This document shows positions 8,351 to 17,562 of a stretch of DNA of 64,000 bases, one piece after another. The first letter of the stretch is position 1. Every line of letters begins with the position of its first letter. Position numbers and translations under genes: made by a program. The notes beneath the pieces are model-generated. The model saw nothing but the letters and a program-made list of their open reading frames with translations. It was not told where the DNA came from and did no database searches. This DNA is from SIG440 sp045648175 (GTDB lineage Bacteria > Bacillota > Clostridia > Monoglobales > Monoglobaceae): assembly GCA_045648175.1 (NCBI GenBank), contig JAZRNN010000029.1, positions 1 through 64,000 on the forward strand, written 5' to 3'.

Positions 8351-11300
8351 TTAGTTTTTTGAACTAAGAAATCTGTAAAGTATTGTTGCCATTTCAGCAC
8401 GTGTTGCATTATCACGAGGATGAACGGTGTTTTCAGTTCTGCCCTTAATTAAGCCACATCCAACAGCCCAATTCAATGCTGAAACTGCATATTCAGAAAT
8501 TTCGTGAGCATCAGCAAATGCAAGATTCTCTTCGAGTGTCATTGTTGCCATACCCTTATACTGTGCATAACGGAAGATCATAGCAACAATCTGTTCTCTT
8601 GTGATAATCTGATTTGGTGCAAACTCTGTTTCTGTGATACCTTTTACTATACCATTCTGATGTGCCCAGATAACTGCATTTGCATAGTATGCACTCAAAT
8701 CAATATCAGCAAAAGGAATGCTTCTGTTTACAGCAGGTTCACCTTCGTTTCTGTAAAGGATAGTTGCAAGCATCGCTCTTGTTACAAGCAGATCCGGTGC
8801 AAATTCCTCTTCTTCAACGCCTGTCATAAGACCCATTTCACTAACAAATTTAACCGCTTCATAATACCAATCAGTTTCCTTTACATCAGTATAGGTCTTT
8901 GTTGTTTCGGGCTTATCTTCGCCAGGTTTTTCTTCATTTTCAGTCCACTTAGCATAAAGTGTAAAGTTTGATGTAACTTCTGTTGCAAAGTCATAAAGAT
9001 TTGTGAGGCTCTGGTCTGTATACCAGCCGTCAAAGGTGTAACCCTCTTTAGTAGGAGCAACGGGCATTGTAATAACGCCATTTTTCTTTACAGTTTTGCT
9101 TGCCACAAAGCTACCGCCATTACTGTCAAATTTTACTGCATATCTTGTAATTTCTACACTACTGCTATTATTACTACTGTGAACCACACGGGGTATAACT
9201 TCTGTCTTGGTTGCTCCACAAACTGAACATGTGTAAGTCTTAATACCTGTTGTTAAATTGGTGGCAGGAGTTGTTACTACGCCTGTACCCCAATCATGTG
9301 CTTCGGTTATAACGTGGTTATTGTCATTTTCACATACCTTTTTATGGTTATTTTCATCATCAGTAACAAAATCACCATAATTATGGCCTAATGCAGGAAG
9401 CTCTACATATGTTGTGTAATCACATCTTGAACATGTTTCATATGCATCCCAGCCTATTCCTTCACATGTCTGTGGCTGTGCATCATGATTTATTATATCA
9501 TGGTGGCCTGTTTCACATCCATCTGTTGGAATGTCTCCAGTAGGAATATCTCCTGTAGGAACGTCACCTGTGGGAACATCACCTGTGGGAACATCACCTG
9601 TAGGAACGTCGCCTGTAGGAACATCACCTGTAGGAACGTCACCTGTGGGAACGTCACCTGTGGGAACGTCACCTGTAGGAACGTCACCTGTGGGAACGTC
9701 ACCTGTGGGAACGTCACCTGTAGGAACGTCACCTGTGGGAACATCACCTGTGGGAACATCACCTGTAGGAATATCACCTGTAGGAACGTCGCCTGTAGGA
9801 ACATCACCTGTAGGAACGTCACCTGTGGGAACATCACCTGTGGGAACATCACCTGTAGGAACGTCGCCTGTAGGAACGTCGCCTGTGGGAACGTCACCTG
9901 TGGGAACGTCACCTGTAGGAACATCACCTGTAGGAACGTCGCCTGTAGGAACGTCACCAACATTATGACTCTTATTATCAACTGCAATTACATAATTAGA
10001 TGCATGACTAAATGTAAATTTAGCATTACCATTTTCATCAATTTCTACAGCTTCCTGGAATTCCAAAGAATTTGTTGCAGTATTGAAGTAATATAAATTT
10101 GCCCATTTACCTACACTCTCTGAACCCAATTCAACATTCAGATACATTGCAAAACCAAATTCACCATTATGTGTTAATTCAACTTGAATTCTTTCTTCAG
10201 CTTCAACTTCTTTAACCACATCAGTAGGAATTGTTGTTACATTTAGTTGTACATTTAAGTTTATTTCGCTGAAGTTTAAATCTTCAGGAATATCCTGACC
10301 CTTAATTGTCCAGCTAATTTCATCAGTCAGGTTGAATTTAAGGGTCGCTTCGGTTCCTGCAATTGTTTCAAATATTTCAGCAGGAACTTCTTCTGCACCA
10401 TTCATGTCAACAATGAATGTTTCTTCTTCGGAGTTCGAGATCGCATCCTTAATATCTTCCCAACCCGTAGTTCCTTCCATTGAAGGAATATCCCCTGATG
10501 GGATATCACCTGTAGGAATGTCGCCTGAGGGAATATCGCCTGAGGGAATATCGCCTGAAGGAATGTCTTCTGGCGGAATATCACCCGATGGACTATCTTC
10601 TATTACCTCTTCATATCCGCAGTCAGTACAAATATTATCAACAATATTGTGAGGATTAATTACGATATGCTTTTCATCATTTGCACAAACCTGTTTGTGA
10701 TTATCCTCATCAACTTGCGTGCACCTACCATAGCTGTGTCCGAGCTCAGAAATTACTTCTGTGTCTTCAACGCCACAACCTGTTCTCTTACAAATGCGCA
10801 CCTTTAATCCCTCTTCTTCACAAGTAGGCTCTGTTTCTACATTCCAGTCACCCCAATCGTGACCTTCATTGCAATCAACGCCGTCAACGTTAACAGTACC
10901 AGCTACGTAATTAAATACAACTGGAACACCGCTATTATTAACGAGATCGCTAACGATTGAGACTTTAGCCTTTCCCGAAGGGGCATTTTCCTTAACTACA
11001 AAAGTAATACCAAATACAGGTGCATTAGAAGTGGTAAATGCACTAGCATTTGCACATGTAATTTTACCTGTTTCTATATTGCTCTGTACAGTAAAGTTAG
11101 GAAGATAAGTAATGGCTACCCCTGGAAGAAGCTCATGCTCATATGTTGACTCAAACGCCTTCAGCTCCAAACGGTCGGTATCGTAATCTACCTTCCATTC
11201 AAAATTTGTAAAGCCTGGGTTGTTTGCAACTGAAACTTCCAGTTTTACCTCGCTCCCAATAGCTGTGGGGGTCTCAATACTCTGAACGGTAACGGTTGGC

Positions 11301-11380
11301 TGATTGCTTGCCATAACAGGCATAGCCAATGTTGTCAGCATTACAGCAATACTGAGAAAGATTGATAAAATCTTTTTCAT
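8351..11380 (-). CDS. SLH-anchored cohesin surface protein
   Basis: A 1009-residue secreted wall protein. Order: signal peptide (1-24, ending VMAS); a cohesin-type beta-sandwich (about 27-165); a Cys-x-x-Cys module; GDIPS-type pentapeptides (about 263-299); an unnamed domain (about 300-470); about 29 GDVPT pentapeptides (about 474-617); a second Cys module; an InlB-type B repeat (about 746-813, with GYTFDGWYTD); and three SLH domains (about 829-1009) that bind secondary wall polymers. Cohesins bind dockerins, and the gene immediately upstream in the same orientation ends in a dockerin. The likely job is a wall-bound display protein. The cohesin type was not determined, and the assignment rests on fold-like pattern and context. 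Confidence 0.82.
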   Translation of the reverse strand: MKKILSIFLSIAVMLTTLAMPVMASNQPTVTVQSIETPTAIGSEVKLEVSVANNPGFTNFEWKVDYDTDRLELKAFESTYEHELLPGVAITYLPNFTVQSNIETGKITCANASAFTTSNAPVFGITFVVKENAPSGKAKVSIVSDLVNNSGVPVVFNYVAGTVNVDGVDCNEGHDWGDWNVETEPTCEEEGLKVRICKRTGCGVEDTEVISELGHSYGRCTQVDEDNHKQVCANDEKHIVINPHNIVDNICTDCGYEEVIEDSPSGDIPPEDIPSGDIPSGDIPSGDIPTGDIPSGDIPSMEGTTGWEDIKDAISNSEEETFIVDMNGAEEVPAEIFETIAGTEATLKFNLTDEISWTIKGQDIPEDLNFSEINLNVQLNVTTIPTDVVKEVEAEERIQVELTHNGEFGFAMYLNVELGSESVGKWANLYYFNTATNSLEFQEAVEIDENGNAKFTFSHASNYVIAVDNKSHNVGDVPTGDVPTGDVPTGDVPTGDVPTGDVPTGDVPTGDVPTGDVPTGDVPTGDVPTGDVPTGDIPTGDVPTGDVPTGDVPTGDVPTGDVPTGDVPTGDVPTGDVPTGDVPTGDVPTGDVPTGDVPTGDVPTGDVPTGDIPTGDIPTDGCETGHHDIINHDAQPQTCEGIGWDAYETCSRCDYTTYVELPALGHNYGDFVTDDENNHKKVCENDNNHVITEAHDWGTGVVTTPATNLTTGIKTYTCSVCGATKTEVIPRVVHSSNNSSSVEITRYAVKFDSNGGSFVASKTVKKNGVITMPVAPTKEGYTFDGWYTDQSLTNLYDFATEVTSNFTLYAKWTENEEKPGEDKPETTKTYTDVKETDWYYEAVKFVSEMGLMTGVEEEEFAPDLLVTRAMLATILYRNEGEPAVNRSIPFADIDLSAYYANAVIWAHQNGIVKGITETEFAPNQIITREQIVAMIFRYAQYKGMATMTLEENLAFADAHEISEYAVSALNWAVGCGLIKGRTENTVHPRDNATRAEMATILYRFLSSKN
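9529..9957 (-). repeat. 15-bp tandem repeat array encoding GDVPT
   Basis: About 29 head-to-tail 15-base units encode Gly-Asp-Val-Pro-Thr, occasionally Ile for Val. Differences between units are almost all at synonymous third positions. Groups of variant units recur (units near 9556-9640 resemble those near 9721-9825), indicating block duplications. The protein is probably an extended spacer between the two halves of the surface protein. The unit lacks stops in several frames, which creates long false frames on both strands. Confidence 0.95.
10483..10590 (-). repeat. Shorter GDIPS-type pentapeptide array
   Basis: About seven or eight 15-base units encode GDIPS, GDIPT or EDIPS. They are more diverged than the main array and probably the older relative of the same spacer. 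Confidence 0.85.
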
Positions 11381-11441
11381 AATATCAAATCCTTTCTAAA
11401 ATGATATATATTTTTATAGACCATAGCACACGCTATGTTAA

Positions 11442-14400
11442 TTAATAACTTACAACATACTTTAAGATTTCTACTGCATCATCACTGTTTACTTTTCCGT
11501 CATTATTGATGTCTGCATAATTTATATTAAAGTTGTCGTCTGTATACCCAACAACATACTTAAGTATAAGAACAGCATCGTCACTGTTTATCTTGCCGTC
11601 GCAGTTTGCATCACCCAAATTATACTCAGGAATATATTTTTCCTTTAAATATCCAAGACGTTTTTCTAACCATGTTTTCATATCAGAAACAACCAACTCA
11701 TAATTTGCATTGTCCCAAATATGACCTTCAGCTTTTGGATAACCAACTTTAACATAAGGCCACAGTTTATAGTTCATTTCTGCATTTTTATAAAGGGCAT
11801 CATAATGATTATCAATTGTTCCGCCTTCTTTGTATGTTTCTGTTATAATACCTTCTGCAGTATTTTCAAAAAAGTCTGCAAATTTTTGCTTGAAAACCGG
11901 TATTCCCATAAGAGCTTCTACAAGATAACGATTGGTATAGACATCTGTATTATATGGATTTTCTATTGACCAGCCTGTTCCCAAGGTTATATCCTGATCC
12001 CAGATAGGTCCAATGTGCATTATACTGTCAGCATCTTTATTAAAGTATACTGATGAAATAAATCCGTCCGGATTAGCACCAATTCCATGTAAGACAACCA
12101 TCTTAACAAGCGAATCAATGTCTACATATTCATAGAAGTATTTACCTGTTGCCTGGTTGTAACCGGTGTACTTTCCGTCTATGTCTTTTGCATATACTGC
12201 ATCTTCAAATTCCTGATAATACTCACTGATATATTTAACAGCATTTTTACTTAACCATTCAGGAGATTTAATATTAACTCCTTTACCTCTTTTGGTTTTA
12301 AAGCCATTAATTTCATCATATTCAGTCTTATTAAGCTCGATTAAATATCCACCTGTAATATTTTCAGGGTCAGTAAGTCCGGTAGTGTATTTGTACTCAC
12401 AATTGTAATCATTATACGCAATCTCAGTTGTGACAATCTCACCATAGCCCGGATTGATGTCTTCGTAAGCCTTTTCCAGATCAGTAATATCAACTGAGGT
12501 TTTACCTACTGAATTCTTTTCAGTGATGAGGTATACTCCACGATATTCTCCATCATACCAAAGATTTACCCAATCAGTGCTTGCAACATAATCAAAATCC
12601 ATTTGTTTAGCCATATCCTTGAAGAGTTTGTCATGCATAAGTGTTGCATCTGCATAGTTTGCAAGCAATACCCATGTTTTAACCTTCTCGCCATTGCCCA
12701 ACAAATCTGATTTGTCACTCAGTTTAATCTGGTAAGCTTTTTTATCGTAATATGTAAATGTCGAATTTCCACGTGCTTTTATCTGCGTCAAGCCACCATC
12801 ATATATTTTATTTCCTGATGCATTTATCAAGGTCATATTGCCTGTAGCTTCATTTCCCTTTACGCTATCAACAAATTCCCTATCCTTGTCAACTTCGCTA
12901 CTGTTTATAAACATTGATGGTATACCGGCACCACACATAATTTTTATCTGAGTCTGTTTATAATCTCCGATTTTTATATTTATATTATAACAGTTATCAC
13001 TCAAAGTTGTCAATTGACTTAAATCAATTTGGAAGGTATTTTCGCCTGTTTTGGCAATAAAATCAACTTTTCCTTTATCGCCGGATATTTCGCCAGTGAT
13101 TTCATTGAGCAAACTGTCTGCCGTAAAGTTTATTGCCAGTGAACTTATGTCACTATGCGAGGGCAGCATAATATAGTTAATGTCATCTTCTTTTATGAGC
13201 TTTACATCAAAATCAGTTCCTGCAATTGATATATCACTCAAGTTATGAATTACCTCCGGCAGTGAAGCTGTTGTTGCACTATAATCAGCATAACCCGATG
13301 TTATTGTTTTAGCCTCTCCGTCAGTTGTAGTAGCTGATGCATTAATAGAAAACTTATAATCCCTGTTTGGCAAAAGATTTTCTACCTTAAATGACTTACC
13401 TGTAGTTTCTCCCAATAATCTTCGTGTTCCATCTGTATAATCATATACCAAAAATTTATCGGTTTTTGCGTATATATTCTTCCAACTGAGTGTTATTGAA
13501 TTCGTTGTGACATCAGCTTTAATGTCTTGTACTTTAGGTAATTTAATGTAATATTTTAATTCTCTTTCTCCATAATAATTACCGGTGCCTGTGAACTTCA
13601 TAATCGAGTATCCTATTCCTGTCGGATTAGAATACGAAACATCTAAGTCTCTCATAGTACCATCATCATTTGGTATTGCACCACGGGCCCAGGTAAGAGT
13701 TGTTTTTCCGTCTTCAGTAGCATAAAACAACGGGTGAACTCCGCCTTGTTTATAATTATACGCTGGTGTACCGCCTGTCCAAGGATTTTCTAATGTATTA
13801 AAATTAATGGTAATATCCTCTATATTCTTTCCGGCAGTTTTGCATATTCTGCACACATAGTTTGCATCCCATTCATGTCCCTGCGGGAAAATATAACCAC
13901 TATTTTCCCCGCTTTTACAATTCGAGCAAGTGTATCTTACATATCCACCTCTTACACAAGTATAATTTTTCACTTGCGTTGTAATATACGCAACACCATC
14001 AGCATGACAATGATACATATCACCGCCTACCAGTTGCCAATCAGACTGTATAAGTTTGCCTAGCTTTGCATAATATGTCTTGCCACCGCTTTCAAATAAT
14101 CCTGTATAGGTTTGCTGACCAACATTGATTCCGTCGTCACCAAAGTTATAATATAATCCGTCTGCTAACTGAACACCTGTGAGTCTTTCGCCATCAATAT
14201 AATAAGCAAAGCCGCCATCTTCGTTTATCCAACCGTTTTTCTTTGACATTGAGAGCGTGTATCGGTCTTCAAAAGTCTTATATGTATCAGCAAAGTATGC
14301 GCCGCTTTCATCCTTTTCTTCACCGTTTGCATCAATGAAGGTATTTTTAAACGGATACAAGTTGTACATATCCTGATTGCCGAGATCGGTTGCAAAAGTA

Positions 14401-17400
14401 TATAAAGCATTTGCTCTGAGATATATTGTGTACCCTACTTTTCCAACATGTATAGCATTCAGCTTGTCATTTTCTTCCCACACACCATCTTTGGGCGTCA
14501 GCTTAATTCCTTTGAGCATACAGAGAGGATTAGCTGTTTCTGCGTCAATGCTTTTTGTTTGGTCAATCCACTTAAGTGTTAAGGTAAGTTCATTTAATTC
14601 TTCATTGAGTTCTACATTCTCAAGACGGAAATATTCATTTATTACTTTCATCTCGCTGCAGTCAATGTCAAATCTTTCATCAAATTTCAGCACAGGCTTT
14701 ACCTCTGTAAGAACGCTGACACGCTCTGCTAACTGGAGAAGGAAGTTCCATGCTGAAGCGTCAGCATCATCCGCACCGGGAAGCATAAATGTAAGGTCTG
14801 AAAGCTTTGAAGGGATCGGTATTTCTTCCATATCAATCGCAAAAAGATATGATGTAATCATATTTTCATCTGTATCTTCTGCAAAGTATGTAATTGCATC
14901 ATCGCTTAATGCATTTGAAACCTGACGGTCCCAGGCAAGCTGTCTGTCACCGCCTGTAGCCTTTGCAAAATCAAATGTATTTTCCCCCTGCTTGTAAAAT
15001 TTAACAGGCAAGTTGCTTGTAATAGCTAAATTGTTTTTAAGTTTTGCGGTAATCACCGCACTTTCAACTAACATATCCTCTGCAGCATGAAATCTATAGC
15101 CATCAAAAGTTCCTGCAGTTTGCGGGTTAATTGACATAACAATATCATTTTCATTAAATGCAACTGCATTTCCCTCGTAAGTTGCATTAATGGGAATCTC
15201 TACATCTGAACCATATACAACTTCTATAGCTTTTCTCTTGAAATCCACACTGCCGGGAGTTACTACGTTAATGGTCTTCTCGCCAATTGCTGCACCGTCA
15301 CACAAAAGCTGAATATCAAAAGTATTATTAGCTGTTCCTGTAAAAATACCAGCATCAGTGATTGTTGCAGCATCTGCATTTGTTGCAATTTTCCAAGTGC
15401 AGTTTTCAGGAAGAGGTACTACGTTGCCTGTCGCACTTAAACCAACAGGTGTAATTTTAATTGGCGTACCAACAGTTGCATATGAATATTCGCTATCCAG
15501 TCTTGCGTGGTCAAACTTTGTGGATGAAGGAGCGGTCGAAACTATCATAAGGGAAGTGCTTACCGAACGGGCATATCCATCAGAGGGACTGCTGGTAAGC
15601 TCCAAATCAGTTTTTCCTTCGGGCTTTGAAACAAAAGTTGTTGAACCTCCACCATCAAGATTAACTGCATTATAACAACCGGCTTCAAGCATTATCTGTG
15701 CAATTTCCTGCATACTGCCACCACAAGATACGGGTTCTTGTCTGCCGTCAAGAACCATAAGCACAACCTTTCCGGTTTTGGTTATACCAACAGCAGTTCT
15801 TGATGCACGGTCTTCATAATAAGTTGGAGTATGGCTAACCGCTATCTTGCCATCCTTTACAAGAGTTACGCCAAAGGCACCAACTGCGTCACGAAGTTTT
15901 TCTTTATATATGGTGTCATATTCTTTTGTAGTACCTATGACCGCTTCGCCCTCCTTGGTTATACCAAAGAAACCTGAAGCATTTATACCATGCCACTCTT
16001 TTCCGTCCATAACCAACAGACCGCCCGGCTCGCCATTTGTCATATTGTATCCGTCTGCATTAACTGCCGCAACAACCTGATAATTTTTGATATATTTATC
16101 ACTTTCAGGGTTGCCATACTTGTCTTGTGCAGCATTTGCCTGATCTAAAACTCTGGACATTGCCCATCCTTTACCCGGGTCGTTTTCATTATAATTCGCA
16201 TAAACCGTAACATTGGGGTTTGAAAGGTCTGCAGTGGTAACATAATAAACGATTTGCTTTCCGTCCGCTGTTGTAGAATAATGTTTTTCATATGTCACAC
16301 CGGGTGCAAGAGATGAATATATTGTGTTAAATTCTGAGTAATAGGGATTACTTTCAATCTCAATATAGTCACCTGCAAGGCTGCAGATATAATCGGCAAA
16401 AGTGTAACAAGCTGCTTTTCGCAAATTATTAATATTTTCCTGACTTGTTAAAAAGGTTCTTGTAGCCTCAAGTGTCGTAATCATTTTATTTCCGGTATAT
16501 GCATTATACACCGCACGCCTTACCTGTTCTTTTGTTCCAACATTGCCAAGACGAGTCTTTAATAAGTATTCTGCTCGGTCTTTTACACTTAATCCCTCGG
16601 TAAAATATTCCATAATAACAGATGTTAAGGTGCCTGTTCCGGTTTCAAAATCAAAGCTGTATCCTCTGTCAAGAACGGTGTTTAAAATATAATATGCGTC
16701 TAAATCACCATAAAAATCGCTCTCGCTGAATACATCGCTTTCCTGAGGATTTTTTAAAAAATAACCCTCTTTAAGAATATCAATCATTTCTTCAACAGTG
16801 CCGCTGACTTCATCCGCATCAGCTGAAGATATAAGGTCAACAAGGTCACCTGCCCATCCACCAACATCGGCATGATTTTGACTGCCCTTATTGGTATATG
16901 AAATATCCATTGTACCAAACATATGGCCAAAATCAACCTTGTCACCATTAGGAAGGTTAAAATCATTTATATTTTTAAGTGCTGTAAACTTTAAATACTC
17001 ATCCAGGTTATCAATCGACTCATTAAGTTGATTCTCGTAAGCTCTTACGAAATTGGCAAAACCCGCATCTTCATAACCTGCCATAATTCCCCATGAACCT
17101 GAATTATATCGCTCAACACCGGTACGGATATACTTTATCATAAGCTCTAATGGGTCAACTCCGGGATGTTCTATCGCATACATATTTGCAAAGCCCTCAA
17201 GCATATAAAGATTGTTTGCAAACTCCTCATAGCTATTAATTTGGGGTTCTCCAAGAGCAGGTATCGGTTTAAATGTTGTGTACGAACAACCTTGCCATAT
17301 GTTTGCACAATAATCATACGGCTCCCAACCATTTTCAGTGTATGTCGGTTTTTTACCTTCAACATGATAAAGATTGTGCCTGCCGCCATTGACGCACACA

Positions 17401-17504
17401 TCACTGTTTGCACCTACATCTTCTGCAAAAACAGGGATTGCCGGAATTACCATAGACAATGCTATCAGTAGTGAAGCACCTTTCTTTATGAAATTTTTCA
17501 CCAT
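11442..17504 (-). CDS. Dockerin protein with NAGPA-type and CotH domains
   Basis: A 2020-residue secreted protein. Order: signal peptide; an unnamed helical region (about 60-390) with DFGHMFGTMD and HADVGGWAGDL; a phosphodiester glycosidase (NAGPA/DUF2233-like) domain (about 405-655) with NLDGGGSTT; Ig-like regions; choline-binding-like aromatic repeats (about 1088-1168); a Cys-x-x-Cys module; fibronectin type III (about 1320-1410); a CotH kinase domain (about 1525-1840) with ARGNSTF and IWDQDITLG; and a C-terminal type I dockerin (about 1961-2020) with two calcium loops, DANCDGKINSDD and DINNDGKVNSDD. The start ATG 17504 follows GGAGGAGAG. The dockerin suggests docking to the cohesin protein encoded next. 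CotH domains phosphorylate proteins in Bacillus spores; the target here is unknown. Confidence 0.85.
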   Translation of the reverse strand: MVKNFIKKGASLLIALSMVIPAIPVFAEDVGANSDVCVNGGRHNLYHVEGKKPTYTENGWEPYDYCANIWQGCSYTTFKPIPALGEPQINSYEEFANNLYMLEGFANMYAIEHPGVDPLELMIKYIRTGVERYNSGSWGIMAGYEDAGFANFVRAYENQLNESIDNLDEYLKFTALKNINDFNLPNGDKVDFGHMFGTMDISYTNKGSQNHADVGGWAGDLVDLISSADADEVSGTVEEMIDILKEGYFLKNPQESDVFSESDFYGDLDAYYILNTVLDRGYSFDFETGTGTLTSVIMEYFTEGLSVKDRAEYLLKTRLGNVGTKEQVRRAVYNAYTGNKMITTLEATRTFLTSQENINNLRKAACYTFADYICSLAGDYIEIESNPYYSEFNTIYSSLAPGVTYEKHYSTTADGKQIVYYVTTADLSNPNVTVYANYNENDPGKGWAMSRVLDQANAAQDKYGNPESDKYIKNYQVVAAVNADGYNMTNGEPGGLLVMDGKEWHGINASGFFGITKEGEAVIGTTKEYDTIYKEKLRDAVGAFGVTLVKDGKIAVSHTPTYYEDRASRTAVGITKTGKVVLMVLDGRQEPVSCGGSMQEIAQIMLEAGCYNAVNLDGGGSTTFVSKPEGKTDLELTSSPSDGYARSVSTSLMIVSTAPSSTKFDHARLDSEYSYATVGTPIKITPVGLSATGNVVPLPENCTWKIATNADAATITDAGIFTGTANNTFDIQLLCDGAAIGEKTINVVTPGSVDFKRKAIEVVYGSDVEIPINATYEGNAVAFNENDIVMSINPQTAGTFDGYRFHAAEDMLVESAVITAKLKNNLAITSNLPVKFYKQGENTFDFAKATGGDRQLAWDRQVSNALSDDAITYFAEDTDENMITSYLFAIDMEEIPIPSKLSDLTFMLPGADDADASAWNFLLQLAERVSVLTEVKPVLKFDERFDIDCSEMKVINEYFRLENVELNEELNELTLTLKWIDQTKSIDAETANPLCMLKGIKLTPKDGVWEENDKLNAIHVGKVGYTIYLRANALYTFATDLGNQDMYNLYPFKNTFIDANGEEKDESGAYFADTYKTFEDRYTLSMSKKNGWINEDGGFAYYIDGERLTGVQLADGLYYNFGDDGINVGQQTYTGLFESGGKTYYAKLGKLIQSDWQLVGGDMYHCHADGVAYITTQVKNYTCVRGGYVRYTCSNCKSGENSGYIFPQGHEWDANYVCRICKTAGKNIEDITINFNTLENPWTGGTPAYNYKQGGVHPLFYATEDGKTTLTWARGAIPNDDGTMRDLDVSYSNPTGIGYSIMKFTGTGNYYGERELKYYIKLPKVQDIKADVTTNSITLSWKNIYAKTDKFLVYDYTDGTRRLLGETTGKSFKVENLLPNRDYKFSINASATTTDGEAKTITSGYADYSATTASLPEVIHNLSDISIAGTDFDVKLIKEDDINYIMLPSHSDISSLAINFTADSLLNEITGEISGDKGKVDFIAKTGENTFQIDLSQLTTLSDNCYNINIKIGDYKQTQIKIMCGAGIPSMFINSSEVDKDREFVDSVKGNEATGNMTLINASGNKIYDGGLTQIKARGNSTFTYYDKKAYQIKLSDKSDLLGNGEKVKTWVLLANYADATLMHDKLFKDMAKQMDFDYVASTDWVNLWYDGEYRGVYLITEKNSVGKTSVDITDLEKAYEDINPGYGEIVTTEIAYNDYNCEYKYTTGLTDPENITGGYLIELNKTEYDEINGFKTKRGKGVNIKSPEWLSKNAVKYISEYYQEFEDAVYAKDIDGKYTGYNQATGKYFYEYVDIDSLVKMVVLHGIGANPDGFISSVYFNKDADSIMHIGPIWDQDITLGTGWSIENPYNTDVYTNRYLVEALMGIPVFKQKFADFFENTAEGIITETYKEGGTIDNHYDALYKNAEMNYKLWPYVKVGYPKAEGHIWDNANYELVVSDMKTWLEKRLGYLKEKYIPEYNLGDANCDGKINSDDAVLILKYVVGYTDDNFNINYADINNDGKVNSDDAVEILKYVVSY

Positions 17505-17562
17505 TTTCTCTCCTCCAATCAATAGTAACTATCTAAATATTAAATGGTTTTTATAAGATGGT

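Noticed and set aside
9529..9957. CRISPR-like array
   Set aside because: The units are contiguous 15-mers with no spacers and encode a regular pentapeptide inside a surface protein.
9485..10096. Long plus-strand frames (up to about 200 codons) across the repeat array, and a second minus-strand frame
   Set aside because: They are by-products of a 15-base repeat without stops in several frames. Only the minus-strand frame that continues into signal peptide, cohesin and SLH domains makes a sensible protein.
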